Below, piece after piece: positions 16,333-22,307 of a stretch of 22,307 nt of DNA (positions are counted from its first letter, which is position 1; each line of letters begins with the position of its first letter). Origin of the DNA: Bacillota bacterium (GTDB lineage Bacteria; Bacillota_E; Sulfobacillia; Sulfobacillales; JAIMBI01). Both the position numbers and the translations under genes were made by a program. The notes under the pieces are model-generated. The model was not told the origin of the DNA. It made no database searches and saw only the letters and a program-made list of their open reading frames with translations. Location: NCBI GenBank assembly GCA_021828405.1, contig JAKARZ010000033.1:1-22307 (forward strand). Direction: 5' to 3'.

Positions 16333-17250
16333 ATGGTAGTCGCGGTGCTGGCGCCGGGTGGCGGTGAGCCGGTGGGTGTCCCCCCCGCGCTCGATGCGCT
16401 GGCGGCCCAGGGATTTCCGGTGGTGCACGTTCGTCTGGGAACCACCGGCCGGTTGGGGGTGCCCCTGGCCCCGGTTCGGGAGGGTCAGGACGCCCTCGAC
16501 GCCTTTAGGCGGTTTGTGAAAGCCTCCGTGTGGCCAGCGGCCCTCGGTTCACTGGTCATCCCGGAGGGCGGCCTGTTTGCAGCGTATGTTCCAGCCATCT
16601 GGGCAGGAGCCGACGGCGTTCAGGTCCGGTGGCCGGCGCTGGGGCTCGGCCTGTTGCTGGCGACGCTGGCCCCGCCCCCCTGGCTGGTGCTCAGCGAAGA
16701 GGCGCCCCCGGACTGGCTCCTGGCGGAGCGGCAGATCGTGGCGCACCGGCTCGCGTGCCTGACCGAGCGTCTGGGTTGGGAAGGGAAAGAGCCCCGTCCG
16801 GCCGTCGCGGCGGCGACGGTGAACTGGGCCCGCGGCACGGTGGTGGTGCTTGGCGAGACGCCGGCTCCCGCTTTCGTCGACGAGCTGGCCCTCCGACTCG
16901 ACCCCATGGCGGTGGTGGCGTCGGACGTGGTGCGGCCGCCCGGGGTGGCCCCGGCCCCGGCGAATGTCTCGGCATGGCCCGAGGAAGAGCTGAAGAGCGC
17001 GTGGCCGGCCGCCTGGGTGGTGGCGGTGCCTCCGGGGGACCGGGCGCCCGCTTGGGCCAACCCCATCGTCGTGCCTCAGGTGGGCGGAACGCATGCCGTC
17101 GCTTGGCCGGCGGTGACGCTGGACGAGTACGAGCGCGCTGTGGCCCTGGCCATCTACGGGCATGCACACCAGCCTCCCCTGGACGACGCCCATCCCGTGA
17201 GCCGGGCGTTGGTGGAGTTGGTGGCCGAGCGCTGTGAGCGACCGTCATGA
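16333..17250 (+). CDS. Unknown protein, first gene of a glycosyltransferase/Glf operon
   Basis: I do not recognise the family. From ATG 16333 the product has 305 residues, beginning MVVAVLAPGGGEPVGVPPAL and continuing with alternating hydrophobic strands and helices. The pattern suggests two Rossmann-like halves (about 1-150 and 160-300), reminiscent of a degenerate GT-B glycosyltransferase, but no sugar-nucleotide binding motif is visible. There is no signal peptide or certain membrane helix; the stretch 'ALGLGLLLATLAPPPWLVL' near 97-115 is hydrophobic enough to pack at a membrane. ATG 16225 is in frame but would add 36 residues with untypical codon use. The stop overlaps the next gene by 4 bases (ATGA), so the protein is probably made in step with the glycosyltransferase. 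A role in glycan assembly is inferred from context only. Confidence 0.65.
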   Translation: MVVAVLAPGGGEPVGVPPALDALAAQGFPVVHVRLGTTGRLGVPLAPVREGQDALDAFRRFVKASVWPAALGSLVIPEGGLFAAYVPAIWAGADGVQVRWPALGLGLLLATLAPPPWLVLSEEAPPDWLLAERQIVAHRLACLTERLGWEGKEPRPAVAAATVNWARGTVVVLGETPAPAFVDELALRLDPMAVVASDVVRPPGVAPAPANVSAWPEEELKSAWPAAWVVAVPPGDRAPAWANPIVVPQVGGTHAVAWPAVTLDEYERAVALAIYGHAHQPPLDDAHPVSRALVELVAERCERPS

Positions 17251-18347
17251 GCAGTGGGGTGGTGTGGGTGTCGGTCGGCATGTTTCCGTGGCAAGGGCGC
17301 AGTTTGGCGGACAACGCCCTGCTGATGCTCAAAGAGTGGACGGCCGAGCCGTCTCCGCACGTGTTCATCCACCTGGACCCGGTGGCTGTGGGAACCGGCG
17401 CGCAGGTGCTCGGCTACCGGGCGTTGCATGCCGGGCCGTTCTGGCGCATTGAGCCCGGCCATGCCCCCGCGCATGCCGACACGTTGGGCCGCCGAGCCGT
17501 CCCCATGGCACCCAAAGCGCTGCACCAGACCCTTGGGGCACGGCCTCTGGTGGTGCACCTCACCTCGCTGCATCTTGGCACGATGGGTGAGTTCTGGCGC
17601 CCGCTTCATCCAGACGTGCTGGTGTACGAGGTGATGGAAAATGCGGCGGAGATGGACGCCCGGTTGGCCGCATTGCATCGGGCGGTGTCGGCCGAGGCGG
17701 ACGTCGTGGTGTCGATCTCCGAGGCCACCACCGCCACGCTGGCGACGCCGCCCGAGCGGGTGCTGGAGTTCGGATCGGGCGTGGACGTGAGCTTCTGGCA
17801 CCGGCCGCCCGCGGTCCCGCGGTGGACGTTTGGGTTTTTCGGCAACCTGATGAATTGGATTGACTTCGACTTGCTGGACGCGCTGGCCGAGGCCATGCCT
17901 GCCGACCGCATCGTGCTCATCGGCCCGGTCTCTCCCGAATCGGCCGCGCGGCTGTCGGCCCTGGTGGCGAAGCACCGCCAGGTGGTGTACCAGCCCGCGG
18001 TGCCGTACGCGGCCCTCCCTGACCTGGTGCGCCACATGGCGATTGGCCTCTTGCCGCGTACGTCCACCCCCCGGTCGCTGGCCTCTGACCCGCTGAAACT
18101 TTATGAATACCTAGCGGCGGGCAAGCCCGTGGTGACGAGCCTCCCCGTCCCGGGTGCCGTGGCACCGCATGTGTACAACGGCGCCACCCCGGACGAGTTT
18201 GTGGCGGCCTGCCGGCGGGCCCGCGACGACTGGACGGCAGGGAGACACCGGCCTTGGTCTCCCGGGGTAAGGGCCCTCTTGGACGAGCGCCACTGGCGCC
18301 GCCGGGCTGCCGCCATCTGGGATCGGGCGATGGCCCGGATGGCGTAG
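17247..18347 (+). CDS. Glycosyltransferase, GT-B fold (group 1 / GT4-like)
   Basis: The 366-residue protein has a GT-B architecture. The N-terminal domain (about 1-175) ends with 'VVVSISEATTATLATPPERV', and the second domain opens at 'WTFGFFGNLMNWIDFDLL' (about 193-210). The donor-site signature is 'SDPLKLYEYLAAGKPVVTS' (280-298), the usual 'D.LKL.EYLA.GKPVV' of group 1 transferases in which the acidic residues hold the nucleotide sugar. A hinge motif 'EFGSGVDVSFWHRP' precedes domain two. No membrane segment is seen, so the enzyme is cytosolic or peripheral. It starts inside the stop of the preceding gene and is followed after 3 bases by glf, so a galactofuranose donor is plausible. Donor and acceptor are inferred, not shown. 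Confidence 0.85.
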   Translation: MSSGVVWVSVGMFPWQGRSLADNALLMLKEWTAEPSPHVFIHLDPVAVGTGAQVLGYRALHAGPFWRIEPGHAPAHADTLGRRAVPMAPKALHQTLGARPLVVHLTSLHLGTMGEFWRPLHPDVLVYEVMENAAEMDARLAALHRAVSAEADVVVSISEATTATLATPPERVLEFGSGVDVSFWHRPPAVPRWTFGFFGNLMNWIDFDLLDALAEAMPADRIVLIGPVSPESAARLSALVAKHRQVVYQPAVPYAALPDLVRHMAIGLLPRTSTPRSLASDPLKLYEYLAAGKPVVTSLPVPGAVAPHVYNGATPDEFVAACRRARDDWTAGRHRPWSPGVRALLDERHWRRRAAAIWDRAMARMA

Positions 18348-18350
18348 GCG

Positions 18351-19451
18351 ATGGCGTTGGTACTGGTGGTGGGCGCCGGGTTTTCCGGGGCCGTGGCGGC
18401 CAGGGAGCTTGCCGACGCCGGCCACCGGGTGGTGGTGGCCGAGCGGCGCGGGCATCTCGGGGGCAACGCGCACGACGAGCAGGACGCCGCCGGGATCCTC
18501 GTGCATCGGTACGGGCCGCACATCTTCCACACGAATGCCCCGCGCGTGTGGAACTACCTGTCCCGGTTCACTGCGTGGCGGCCGTACGAGCACCGGGTGC
18601 TCGCGTCGGTCGACGGCCAGCTCCTGCCGCTGCCCATCAACCGGACGACCATCAATCGGCTGTATGGCTGGCAGTTGACGGAAGAGGGCGTTCGCCGCCA
18701 CCTGGAGCGCGTGCGCCTTGTGCGCGAGCCGCTGCAAACCAGCGAGGACGTCGTGCTGAGCCGCGTCGGGGAAGACTTGGCGGATCGGTTCTATCGGGGC
18801 TACACGAGGAAGCAGTGGAACCGCGAGCTTCACGACCTGGCCCCCGGCGTCGCGGGGCGCATCCCGGTGCGGGTGACCGACGACGATCGCTACTTCGAGG
18901 ACCGGTACCAGGCTATGCCGCAGGACGGGTATGCGGCGCTGTTTCGGCAGATGGTGGACCATCCCCGCGTCGAGGTGCGCCTCGGCGTGGAGGGCCTCGC
19001 CCTGCCCGAGCGCCGCCAGGCCGCGGTGGTGGTGTACACTGGCCCGCTCGATGCGTATTTTGGCCATGGGCTGGGCGAGCTGCCGTATCGGTCGATTCGG
19101 TTCGAACACGAGCACCTGGCCGGCGTCGCGCGCCTGCAAAGTGTGGCCACGGTCAACTACCCGGGGCTCGAGCCGTATACGCGCATCACCGAGTTCAAGC
19201 ACCTCACGGGGCAGCGGCACCCGGGGACGTCCATCGTGCGGGAGTATCCCACAGACGCGGGGGATCCGTATTACCCGGTGCCGGGTCCAGCCAGCGACCG
19301 CCTCGCGCGGCGCTATCGGGCCGAGGCGGCCCGAGAGCGCCGCGTGGTGTTCTTGGGCCGCCTCGCGCAGTATCGGTACCTCAACATGGACCAGGCGGTG
19401 GCGGCGGCGCTGGTGGCGGCGGCGCGACTGGTGAGGGCTCTGCGAGGCTAA
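18351..19451 (+). CDS. glf: UDP-galactopyranose mutase
   Basis: This FAD enzyme interconverts UDP-galactopyranose and UDP-galactofuranose, the donor for galactofuranose in surface polysaccharides. The 366 residues match the bacterial family length. The dinucleotide-binding motif 'VVGAGFSGAVAARELADAG' lies at 6-24, with 'ERRGHLGGNAHD' following. The signature 'YGPHIFHTN' is at 54-62, 'YTRKQWNREL' (substrate-stacking Trp156) at 151-160, 'RVTDDDRYFEDRYQAMPQDG' (phosphate-binding Arg174, Tyr186) at 174-193, and 'GRLAQYRYLNMDQAV' at 336-350, where Arg337 corresponds to the second pyrophosphate-binding Arg. The start is 3 bases after the glycosyltransferase stop, so the genes form one operon. It is the last gene of the unit. 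Confidence 0.95.
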   Translation: MALVLVVGAGFSGAVAARELADAGHRVVVAERRGHLGGNAHDEQDAAGILVHRYGPHIFHTNAPRVWNYLSRFTAWRPYEHRVLASVDGQLLPLPINRTTINRLYGWQLTEEGVRRHLERVRLVREPLQTSEDVVLSRVGEDLADRFYRGYTRKQWNRELHDLAPGVAGRIPVRVTDDDRYFEDRYQAMPQDGYAALFRQMVDHPRVEVRLGVEGLALPERRQAAVVVYTGPLDAYFGHGLGELPYRSIRFEHEHLAGVARLQSVATVNYPGLEPYTRITEFKHLTGQRHPGTSIVREYPTDAGDPYYPVPGPASDRLARRYRAEAARERRVVFLGRLAQYRYLNMDQAVAAALVAAARLVRALRG

Positions 19452-19530
19452 ATCCTTGGTCACCGGATCGCTGCCCCTTCTACCGGCTTTCCGGGTCACC
19501 CTCGTTGGCGCGGAACCGTTGGACTCCCAT

Positions 19531-19553
19531 CCGATATACAACGCGTATATCGG
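19531..19553. promoter_or_regulatory. Palindromic operator of the toxin-antitoxin operon
   Basis: A perfect 9-bp inverted repeat, CCGATATAC and GTATATCGG, is separated by AACGC. The right arm abuts and slightly overlaps the antitoxin ribosome binding site (GGGAGGG, 19552-19558). The AT-rich core (TATAC, GTATAT) could contain the -10 box. The arrangement fits autorepression by the RHH antitoxin alone or with its toxin. Confidence 0.7.
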
Positions 19554-19563
19554 GAGGGATTTG

Positions 19564-19833
19564 GTGAGCACGCTCAAGTTGATTCCCATACGGTTGCCCA
19601 GCGACTTAATCCAGGCGATTGACCGGTTGAGTGGGCCAGGCAAGCGGACAGCCTTTCTGGTGGCGACGGCGAGGCGAGAGGTGATTCGGCAGTCCCAACT
19701 GCGTGCCTTGAACGAGTCGGCCGGCGCTTGGCGTGCCGAAGCCCATGAAGACCTGCCCGATACGGTCGAGGGATTCACGGAGTGGCTCCGTGAACGCCGG
19801 CGTCGCGAGGAACGTCCGCAGACCGATGAGTGA
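19564..19833 (+). CDS. Ribbon-helix-helix antitoxin (VapB/CopG-like)
   Basis: An 89-residue protein. The N-terminus 'LKLIPIRLPSDLIQAIDRLS' is a ribbon-helix-helix opening: a beta strand with alternating contacts, then helix 1. 'KRTAFLVATARREVIRQ' is helix 2. RHH dimers bind palindromic operators, and one lies directly upstream. The C-terminal 'HEDLPDTVEGFTEWLRERRR' is an amphipathic acidic-to-basic tail of the kind that wraps the PIN toxin in VapBC pairs. The GTG start is chosen because GGAGG lies 6 bases upstream; an adjacent in-frame TTG at 19561 would be too close. The stop overlaps the toxin start by 8 bases, so the pair is translationally coupled, antitoxin first, as expected. Confidence 0.8.
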   Translation: MSTLKLIPIRLPSDLIQAIDRLSGPGKRTAFLVATARREVIRQSQLRALNESAGAWRAEAHEDLPDTVEGFTEWLRERRRREERPQTDE

Positions 19834-20209
19834 TGCCGTTGCCTACGTTCTAGATTCCGACGCGGTGATCTGGCATCTGCGGCGGCGTGCGCGAACGACG
19901 GCGCTATTGCGCCGGCTCGCGGAAGAAGGCCCATTGGCGGTGGTGTCTCTGACGGTCTATGAGGTGACCGTGGGGGCGCGCCAAGAAGAACTGGCCGCCA
20001 CCCATGGACTGTTGGAGCCTCTGGTCGTGCTTCCGGTGGGCGCGGCCGAGGCGCGCTTGGCGGCGGCGCTCGCGCGGGACCGTGGCCCGGGTTTGGTGGA
20101 GTGCCACATCGCGGCGGCCGCCCTGTTGCGCGATGTGCCGCTCGTGACATACAACCACAGAGATTTCCGGCGTACCGGGGTGCTCCTGTATGATACCCAG
20201 CCGTGGTGA
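19826..20209 (+). CDS. PIN-domain toxin (VapC-like ribonuclease)
   Basis: A 127-residue PIN domain, the usual size for VapC toxins, which cleave tRNA or rRNA. The acidic metal-binding residues are visible: Asp10 (and Asp12) in 'YVLDSDAVIWHL', Glu46 in 'SLTVYEVTVG', and the last acidic cluster in 'TYNHRDF' (Asp113). At the third position most VapC proteins have Asp before 'xxIAAxA'; here it is Glu92 in 'LVECHIAAAALL', a conservative change that may keep activity. The ATG overlaps the antitoxin stop by 8 bases, with only a weak ribosome binding site of its own. Toxicity is inferred from family and pairing. Confidence 0.85.
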   Translation: MSDAVAYVLDSDAVIWHLRRRARTTALLRRLAEEGPLAVVSLTVYEVTVGARQEELAATHGLLEPLVVLPVGAAEARLAAALARDRGPGLVECHIAAAALLRDVPLVTYNHRDFRRTGVLLYDTQPW

Positions 20210-20251
20210 CGCGACGGGCGCGACCCGCGGCATGGGCCGAGCCCCTGCTGA

Positions 20252-20257
20252 TATAGT
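20252..20257 (+). promoter_or_regulatory. Extended -10 promoter in front of the structured RNA segment
   Basis: TATAGT is preceded by TG and one base (TGA-TATAGT), an extended -10 element that can work without a good -35 box. Transcription would begin near 20264, just before the base-paired segment starting at about 20271. Confidence 0.5.
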
Positions 20258-20261
20258 AGGG

Positions 20262-20446
20262 CGTAACTGAGGTCAGGCGCTTGGGTGGAATCCCACGCCA
20301 TCTGACCGGGATGGGGCAGGATTGTCTCACCGGCGCCGACCGCGACCGAATCCCTCTGGTTCGCAGCCTGACGGGAAAGCTCCTTATAGAGTGGTCGGGC
20401 CCCCGGCCGCCGTGGCTCGCTCGAGGCACCCGGATCCTAAAGGAGC
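20262..20446 (+). ncRNA. Putative structured RNA (possibly HEARO/omega-RNA-like)
   Basis: The first module is a long nested hairpin (20271-20307): outer stem GGTCAG/CTGACC, then GCG/CGC, then GGG/CCC closing a TGGAAT loop. A second hairpin follows at 20341-20363 (GCGACC with GGTTCGC, one bulged base), and GC-rich complementary segments near 20395-20410 precede the start codon of the next frame. An extended -10 box lies just upstream. The loop inside a CTGACC-closed stem, followed directly by a start codon, is reminiscent of HEARO RNAs (omega-RNAs of IscB elements), but no iscB follows. The folds are seen by eye; class membership is a guess. It could also be the leader of the adjacent transposase. 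Confidence 0.4.
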
Positions 20447-20710
20447 ATGAAAAAGGACGCCGGCCGCCTCGCGTCCACCCAGACCGTGGCCCGTCGCATC
20501 GGGTTGGCCACGGTCGACCAGATGCTCCCCTGGGACGCGACCTACTGCCGCCTCTCGCCCGGTGAGCGGATCCTGGCCCTCGTCCTGCATTTGTTGACGG
20601 ACCGCGAGCCCTTGTATCGCTCGGCCCCAGATCCCATGGAACAGCCCCAGGCCCGTATTGGCCCGGCGGGCTTGGGTCCCTCTGGAGCCGGACCCAAAGA
20701 TACTGGTTGA
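20447..20710 (+). pseudogene. N-terminal fragment of a transposase with DUF4277-like domain (IS1634-type)
   Basis: The frame encodes 87 residues. 'TVARRIGLATVDQMLPWDAT' and 'YCRLSPGERILALVLHLLTD' followed by 'REPLYR' match the N-terminal domain (DUF4277) that precedes the DDE catalytic core in IS1634-type transposases: 'LGLV..ID..LPWD...C.LSPG..ILALVLNLL..R.PLYR'. The homology stops after 'REPLYRS'. The last 29 residues are low-complexity and end at TGA, so the catalytic domain of roughly 400 residues is missing, a truncation or internal deletion. AAAGGAG ends only one base before the ATG, too close to be efficient. No terminal inverted repeats were found around it. Confidence 0.7.
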
Positions 20711-20755
20711 CACGCGATACCCCTCCGGCATTTACTTAAGTCGCTAAGTTATTTA
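20707..20755 (+). promoter_or_regulatory. Candidate marR promoter with AT-rich operator-like repeats
   Basis: A perfect TTGACA (20707-20712) overlaps the stop of the transposase fragment. TTTACT (20731-20736) follows after 18 bases and matches the -10 consensus in 4 of 6 positions. An AT-rich island behind it contains the palindrome ACTTAAGT (20734-20741) and a second AAGT at 20746-20749. It would cover the transcription start, a usual place for a MarR autoregulatory operator. Confidence 0.45.
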
Positions 20756-20773
20756 GACGATGGGGTGTTGTGC

Positions 20774-21226
20774 ATGGGAACGACTGAGGGGGATGGATCT
20801 CTTCTGGACACCTGGCTCCTGCTCATGGACCAGGTGCGGCCCCGCTACCTGACGCCCCCCGTTTTCGTTCCCGGGCTCACGATTCTTCGATGGCTGGCTC
20901 GCCGTGGTGCCGTGACGGTATCCCATGTGGCCAAGCTGGCCGGCGTCAGCCCGTCCGCCATCACGCAGGCCGCTCGGAAGCTGGAGCGGGAAGGATATCT
21001 CGCTCGGCGGCGCGATGAGCACGATCAGCGTGTGGTGTGGATTGACCTCACGGAGCGTGGCGTGCAGATGGTTGGCGAGGTGAGGCAACTGCAGCGTCGT
21101 CGGCTGCGCGAGATCCTGTCTGTGCTGTCGGCGGAGGAGCGGACAGAGCTGGGGCGGCTCCTGGAGCGCATCGCCGAGGGTCTCCCCGCCGGCGACAGCG
21201 GAGGGACGGTGGGGCATGCCGAGTGA
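20774..21226 (+). CDS. MarR-family transcriptional regulator
   Basis: A 150-residue winged-helix regulator. Helical dimerisation segments lie at both ends (about 8-25 and 100-140). The winged HTH is at about 36-95: 'VTVSHVAKLAGVSPSAITQA' and 'ARKLEREGYLARRRDEHDQR' give helices 3 and 4, followed by the wing 'RVVWIDLTERG'. MarR proteins usually repress adjacent efflux genes and release DNA on binding small aromatic or lipophilic ligands. ATG 20774 has GGGGTG 6 bases upstream; in-frame GTG 20765 and TTG 20768 are less likely starts. The efflux adaptor gene begins 10 bases after the stop, so both are probably on one autoregulated transcript. Confidence 0.9.
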   Translation: MGTTEGDGSLLDTWLLLMDQVRPRYLTPPVFVPGLTILRWLARRGAVTVSHVAKLAGVSPSAITQAARKLEREGYLARRRDEHDQRVVWIDLTERGVQMVGEVRQLQRRRLREILSVLSAEERTELGRLLERIAEGLPAGDSGGTVGHAE

Positions 21227-21236
21227 GGAGGCAAGC

Positions 21237-22307
21237 GTGTCGCAGTCCACGGGGCCCTCGGGACGATGGAAATGGGCAGGGGCCGGTGCGGCGGGCTTGG
21301 TGCTGGCGGCCGCAGCCGTGCGGCACTTCGGGCGGCTCCATTCCGGATCGGCGACATCCGGCGCGATACCGGTCGTGGAGGTGCGAACGGTTACCCAAGG
21401 CACCCTCGTCCCGACCGTTACGGTTGCTGGACGCGTCGAGCCCTCGGCCGTCGTGGCGCTGACGGCTCCAGTCGCTGGCACCCTCACTGTGGCGGTCTCC
21501 GCCGGACAGGCCGTCCAATCAGGCCAGGTGCTGGCGACGGTGTCATCGACCGCCCTGGCGGCCGCCGTGATGTCGGCTACGGCCAACCTGTCAGCGCAGG
21601 AAGCCAAACTACAGCAGGCCACGACTCCTCTCACGGGACTGCAGCAGCAGGCCGCCGAAGCCAACGTCACCGTGGCAGAGAGCCAGTTGGCCACCGCCCG
21701 CGGCGCGCTGGCGGTGGCGGACAGTTCCTCCGGGCCCTATGCGAGCACCGTCCAGGCTGCGGAGTCCGAGCTTGCGTTCACGGCATCCGCCGCCAGTCCC
21801 CAGTCTGTGGCTGTCGCCGCCGACTCGGCGGCGTTGGAGACCGCAGAGCAAGCTTTCGCCGGGGCCGAAGCCACTGGCGCGTCCGCGTCTGCCCAGGCGG
21901 TGCTGTCTGGCGCCGTCGCCGGTGCGCAGATGGCGCTGGCGGGTGCCGAATCATCCTACCGCCAAGCCGTGTCCGCCGACACCCTGGCCGTCGCCAGCGC
22001 ACGCGCGGCGGAGAGCTCAGCGCTGAGTTCGCTCACGGACAATGTTATCGTAGCCGAGGCGAACCTCGTGAAAGCCCAGGCCCAAATGGCAACCGCCACG
22101 GCTACGGCCAGTGGGTCCGCGCTTGCGGCTCTGCAGCAGGCGGTCGCCGCGGCGAGCGCGGGGGTGCAATCGGCGACGGTCATGGCCGCCAGTGCCACGC
22201 TGCGGGCGCCATTTCGAGGCACCGTGACGGCCATCGACGCGCCCTCCGGATCGGAAGTCGGGCCGACATCGGTGCTCATCAACTTTAATTCCGCGAGTGA
22301 ACAGTTC
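21237..22307 (+). CDS. HlyD/membrane-fusion-type efflux adaptor, 3' end outside the window
   Basis: The frame is open to the right edge (357 codons visible). After a short N-terminus one membrane helix is seen (about 13-28, 'WAGAGAAGLVLAAAAV'). The first half of a biotinyl-lipoyl-like barrel-sandwich domain follows: 'VALTAPVAGTLTVAVSAGQA' and 'VQSGQVLATVSS' (about 67-98). Then comes a very long Ala/Ser/Gln-rich helical hairpin (about 100-310). The chain returns to the barrel at 'ATLRAPFRGTVTAIDAPSGS' (about 320-340). This is the order in adaptors that link inner-membrane ABC, MFS or RND pumps to their export path. GTG 21237 is chosen because AGGAGG (21226-21231) lies 5 bases upstream; ATG 21216, overlapping marR, is the alternative. 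The pump gene should follow beyond the edge. Confidence 0.88.
   Translation, partial: MSQSTGPSGRWKWAGAGAAGLVLAAAAVRHFGRLHSGSATSGAIPVVEVRTVTQGTLVPTVTVAGRVEPSAVVALTAPVAGTLTVAVSAGQAVQSGQVLATVSSTALAAAVMSATANLSAQEAKLQQATTPLTGLQQQAAEANVTVAESQLATARGALAVADSSSGPYASTVQAAESELAFTASAASPQSVAVAADSAALETAEQAFAGAEATGASASAQAVLSGAVAGAQMALAGAESSYRQAVSADTLAVASARAAESSALSSLTDNVIVAEANLVKAQAQMATATATASGSALAALQQAVAAASAGVQSATVMAASATLRAPFRGTVTAIDAPSGSEVGPTSVLINFNSASEQF

Noticed and set aside
20271..20330. Cobalamin riboswitch, suggested by GGTGGAATCCC
   Set aside because: The rest of the B12-box core and the expected downstream transport or synthesis gene are missing.
18111..20429. A 772-codon minus-strand frame spanning the glycosyltransferase, glf and toxin-antitoxin genes
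   Set aside because: It lies opposite several genes with clear family signatures. A protein antisense to all of them is not credible and shows no motif.
21266..22288. A 340-codon frame in the right-hand region
   Set aside because: It is out of frame with the HlyD-type adaptor, which has a ribosome binding site, a membrane helix and a barrel-sandwich motif.
1..22307. CRISPR arrays, tRNA or rRNA genes
   Set aside because: No regularly spaced repeats, tRNA cloverleaf signatures or rRNA-like conserved stretches were seen on either strand by eye.

Overview
The window is GC-rich bacterial DNA. Its genes carry strong AGGAGG-type ribosome binding sites, and its stem-loop terminators have no clear U-tract. 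The gene content suggests a GC-rich Firmicute-like lineage (Sulfobacillia or Symbiobacteria type) or a Chloroflexi relative: separate E1 and E2 subunits of 2-oxoglutarate dehydrogenase, bacterial tricorn protease, prolyl oligopeptidase, UDP-galactopyranose mutase, and a transposase fragment with a DUF4277-like N-terminus. This taxonomic guess is weak. Fused 2-oxoglutarate dehydrogenase of the mycobacterial type is absent.

Layout. (1) Positions 1-150: the 5' end of a leftward MerR/excisionase-type HTH gene, possibly the tnpA of an IS607-like element, behind a consensus promoter that predicts a leaderless mRNA. (2) 246-3467: full-length tricorn protease, followed by a hairpin. (3) 3537-4660: a decayed leftward CorA-type metal transporter with a visible one-base frameshift, then sequence with no recognisable gene. 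(4) 4661-6724: a membrane protein whose cytoplasmic N-terminus looks like a degenerate ECF sigma factor. (5) 7062-9140: prolyl oligopeptidase, convergent with sucA-sucB (13222-9214, leftward) across a strong hairpin. (6) About 800 bp of non-coding DNA, then a rightward S9C acylaminoacyl-peptidase-like enzyme (14039-15928) and another hairpin. (7) 16333-19451: a tight three-gene operon (unknown protein, glycosyltransferase, UDP-galactopyranose mutase), probably for galactofuranose-containing surface glycans. (8) 19531-20209: an RHH/PIN toxin-antitoxin pair with a perfect palindromic operator. (9) 20252-20710: an extended -10 promoter, a highly structured RNA-like segment, and a truncated DUF4277-type transposase fragment. 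(10) 20774 to the right end: a MarR regulator and the start of a HlyD-type efflux adaptor gene.

How the genes fit together. Three cytosolic peptidases (tricorn, S9A, S9C) within 16 kb suggest intensive peptide turnover. Glutamate-family amino acids from peptides would enter the TCA cycle at 2-oxoglutarate, the step encoded by sucAB between the two oligopeptidases; this metabolic link is inference.

Most interesting items: the sigma-factor-like/transmembrane fusion; the sucA start, which appears to be CTG; and the structured RNA near 20262-20446, which loosely resembles the HEARO/omega-RNA class but is followed by a piece of an unrelated transposase.
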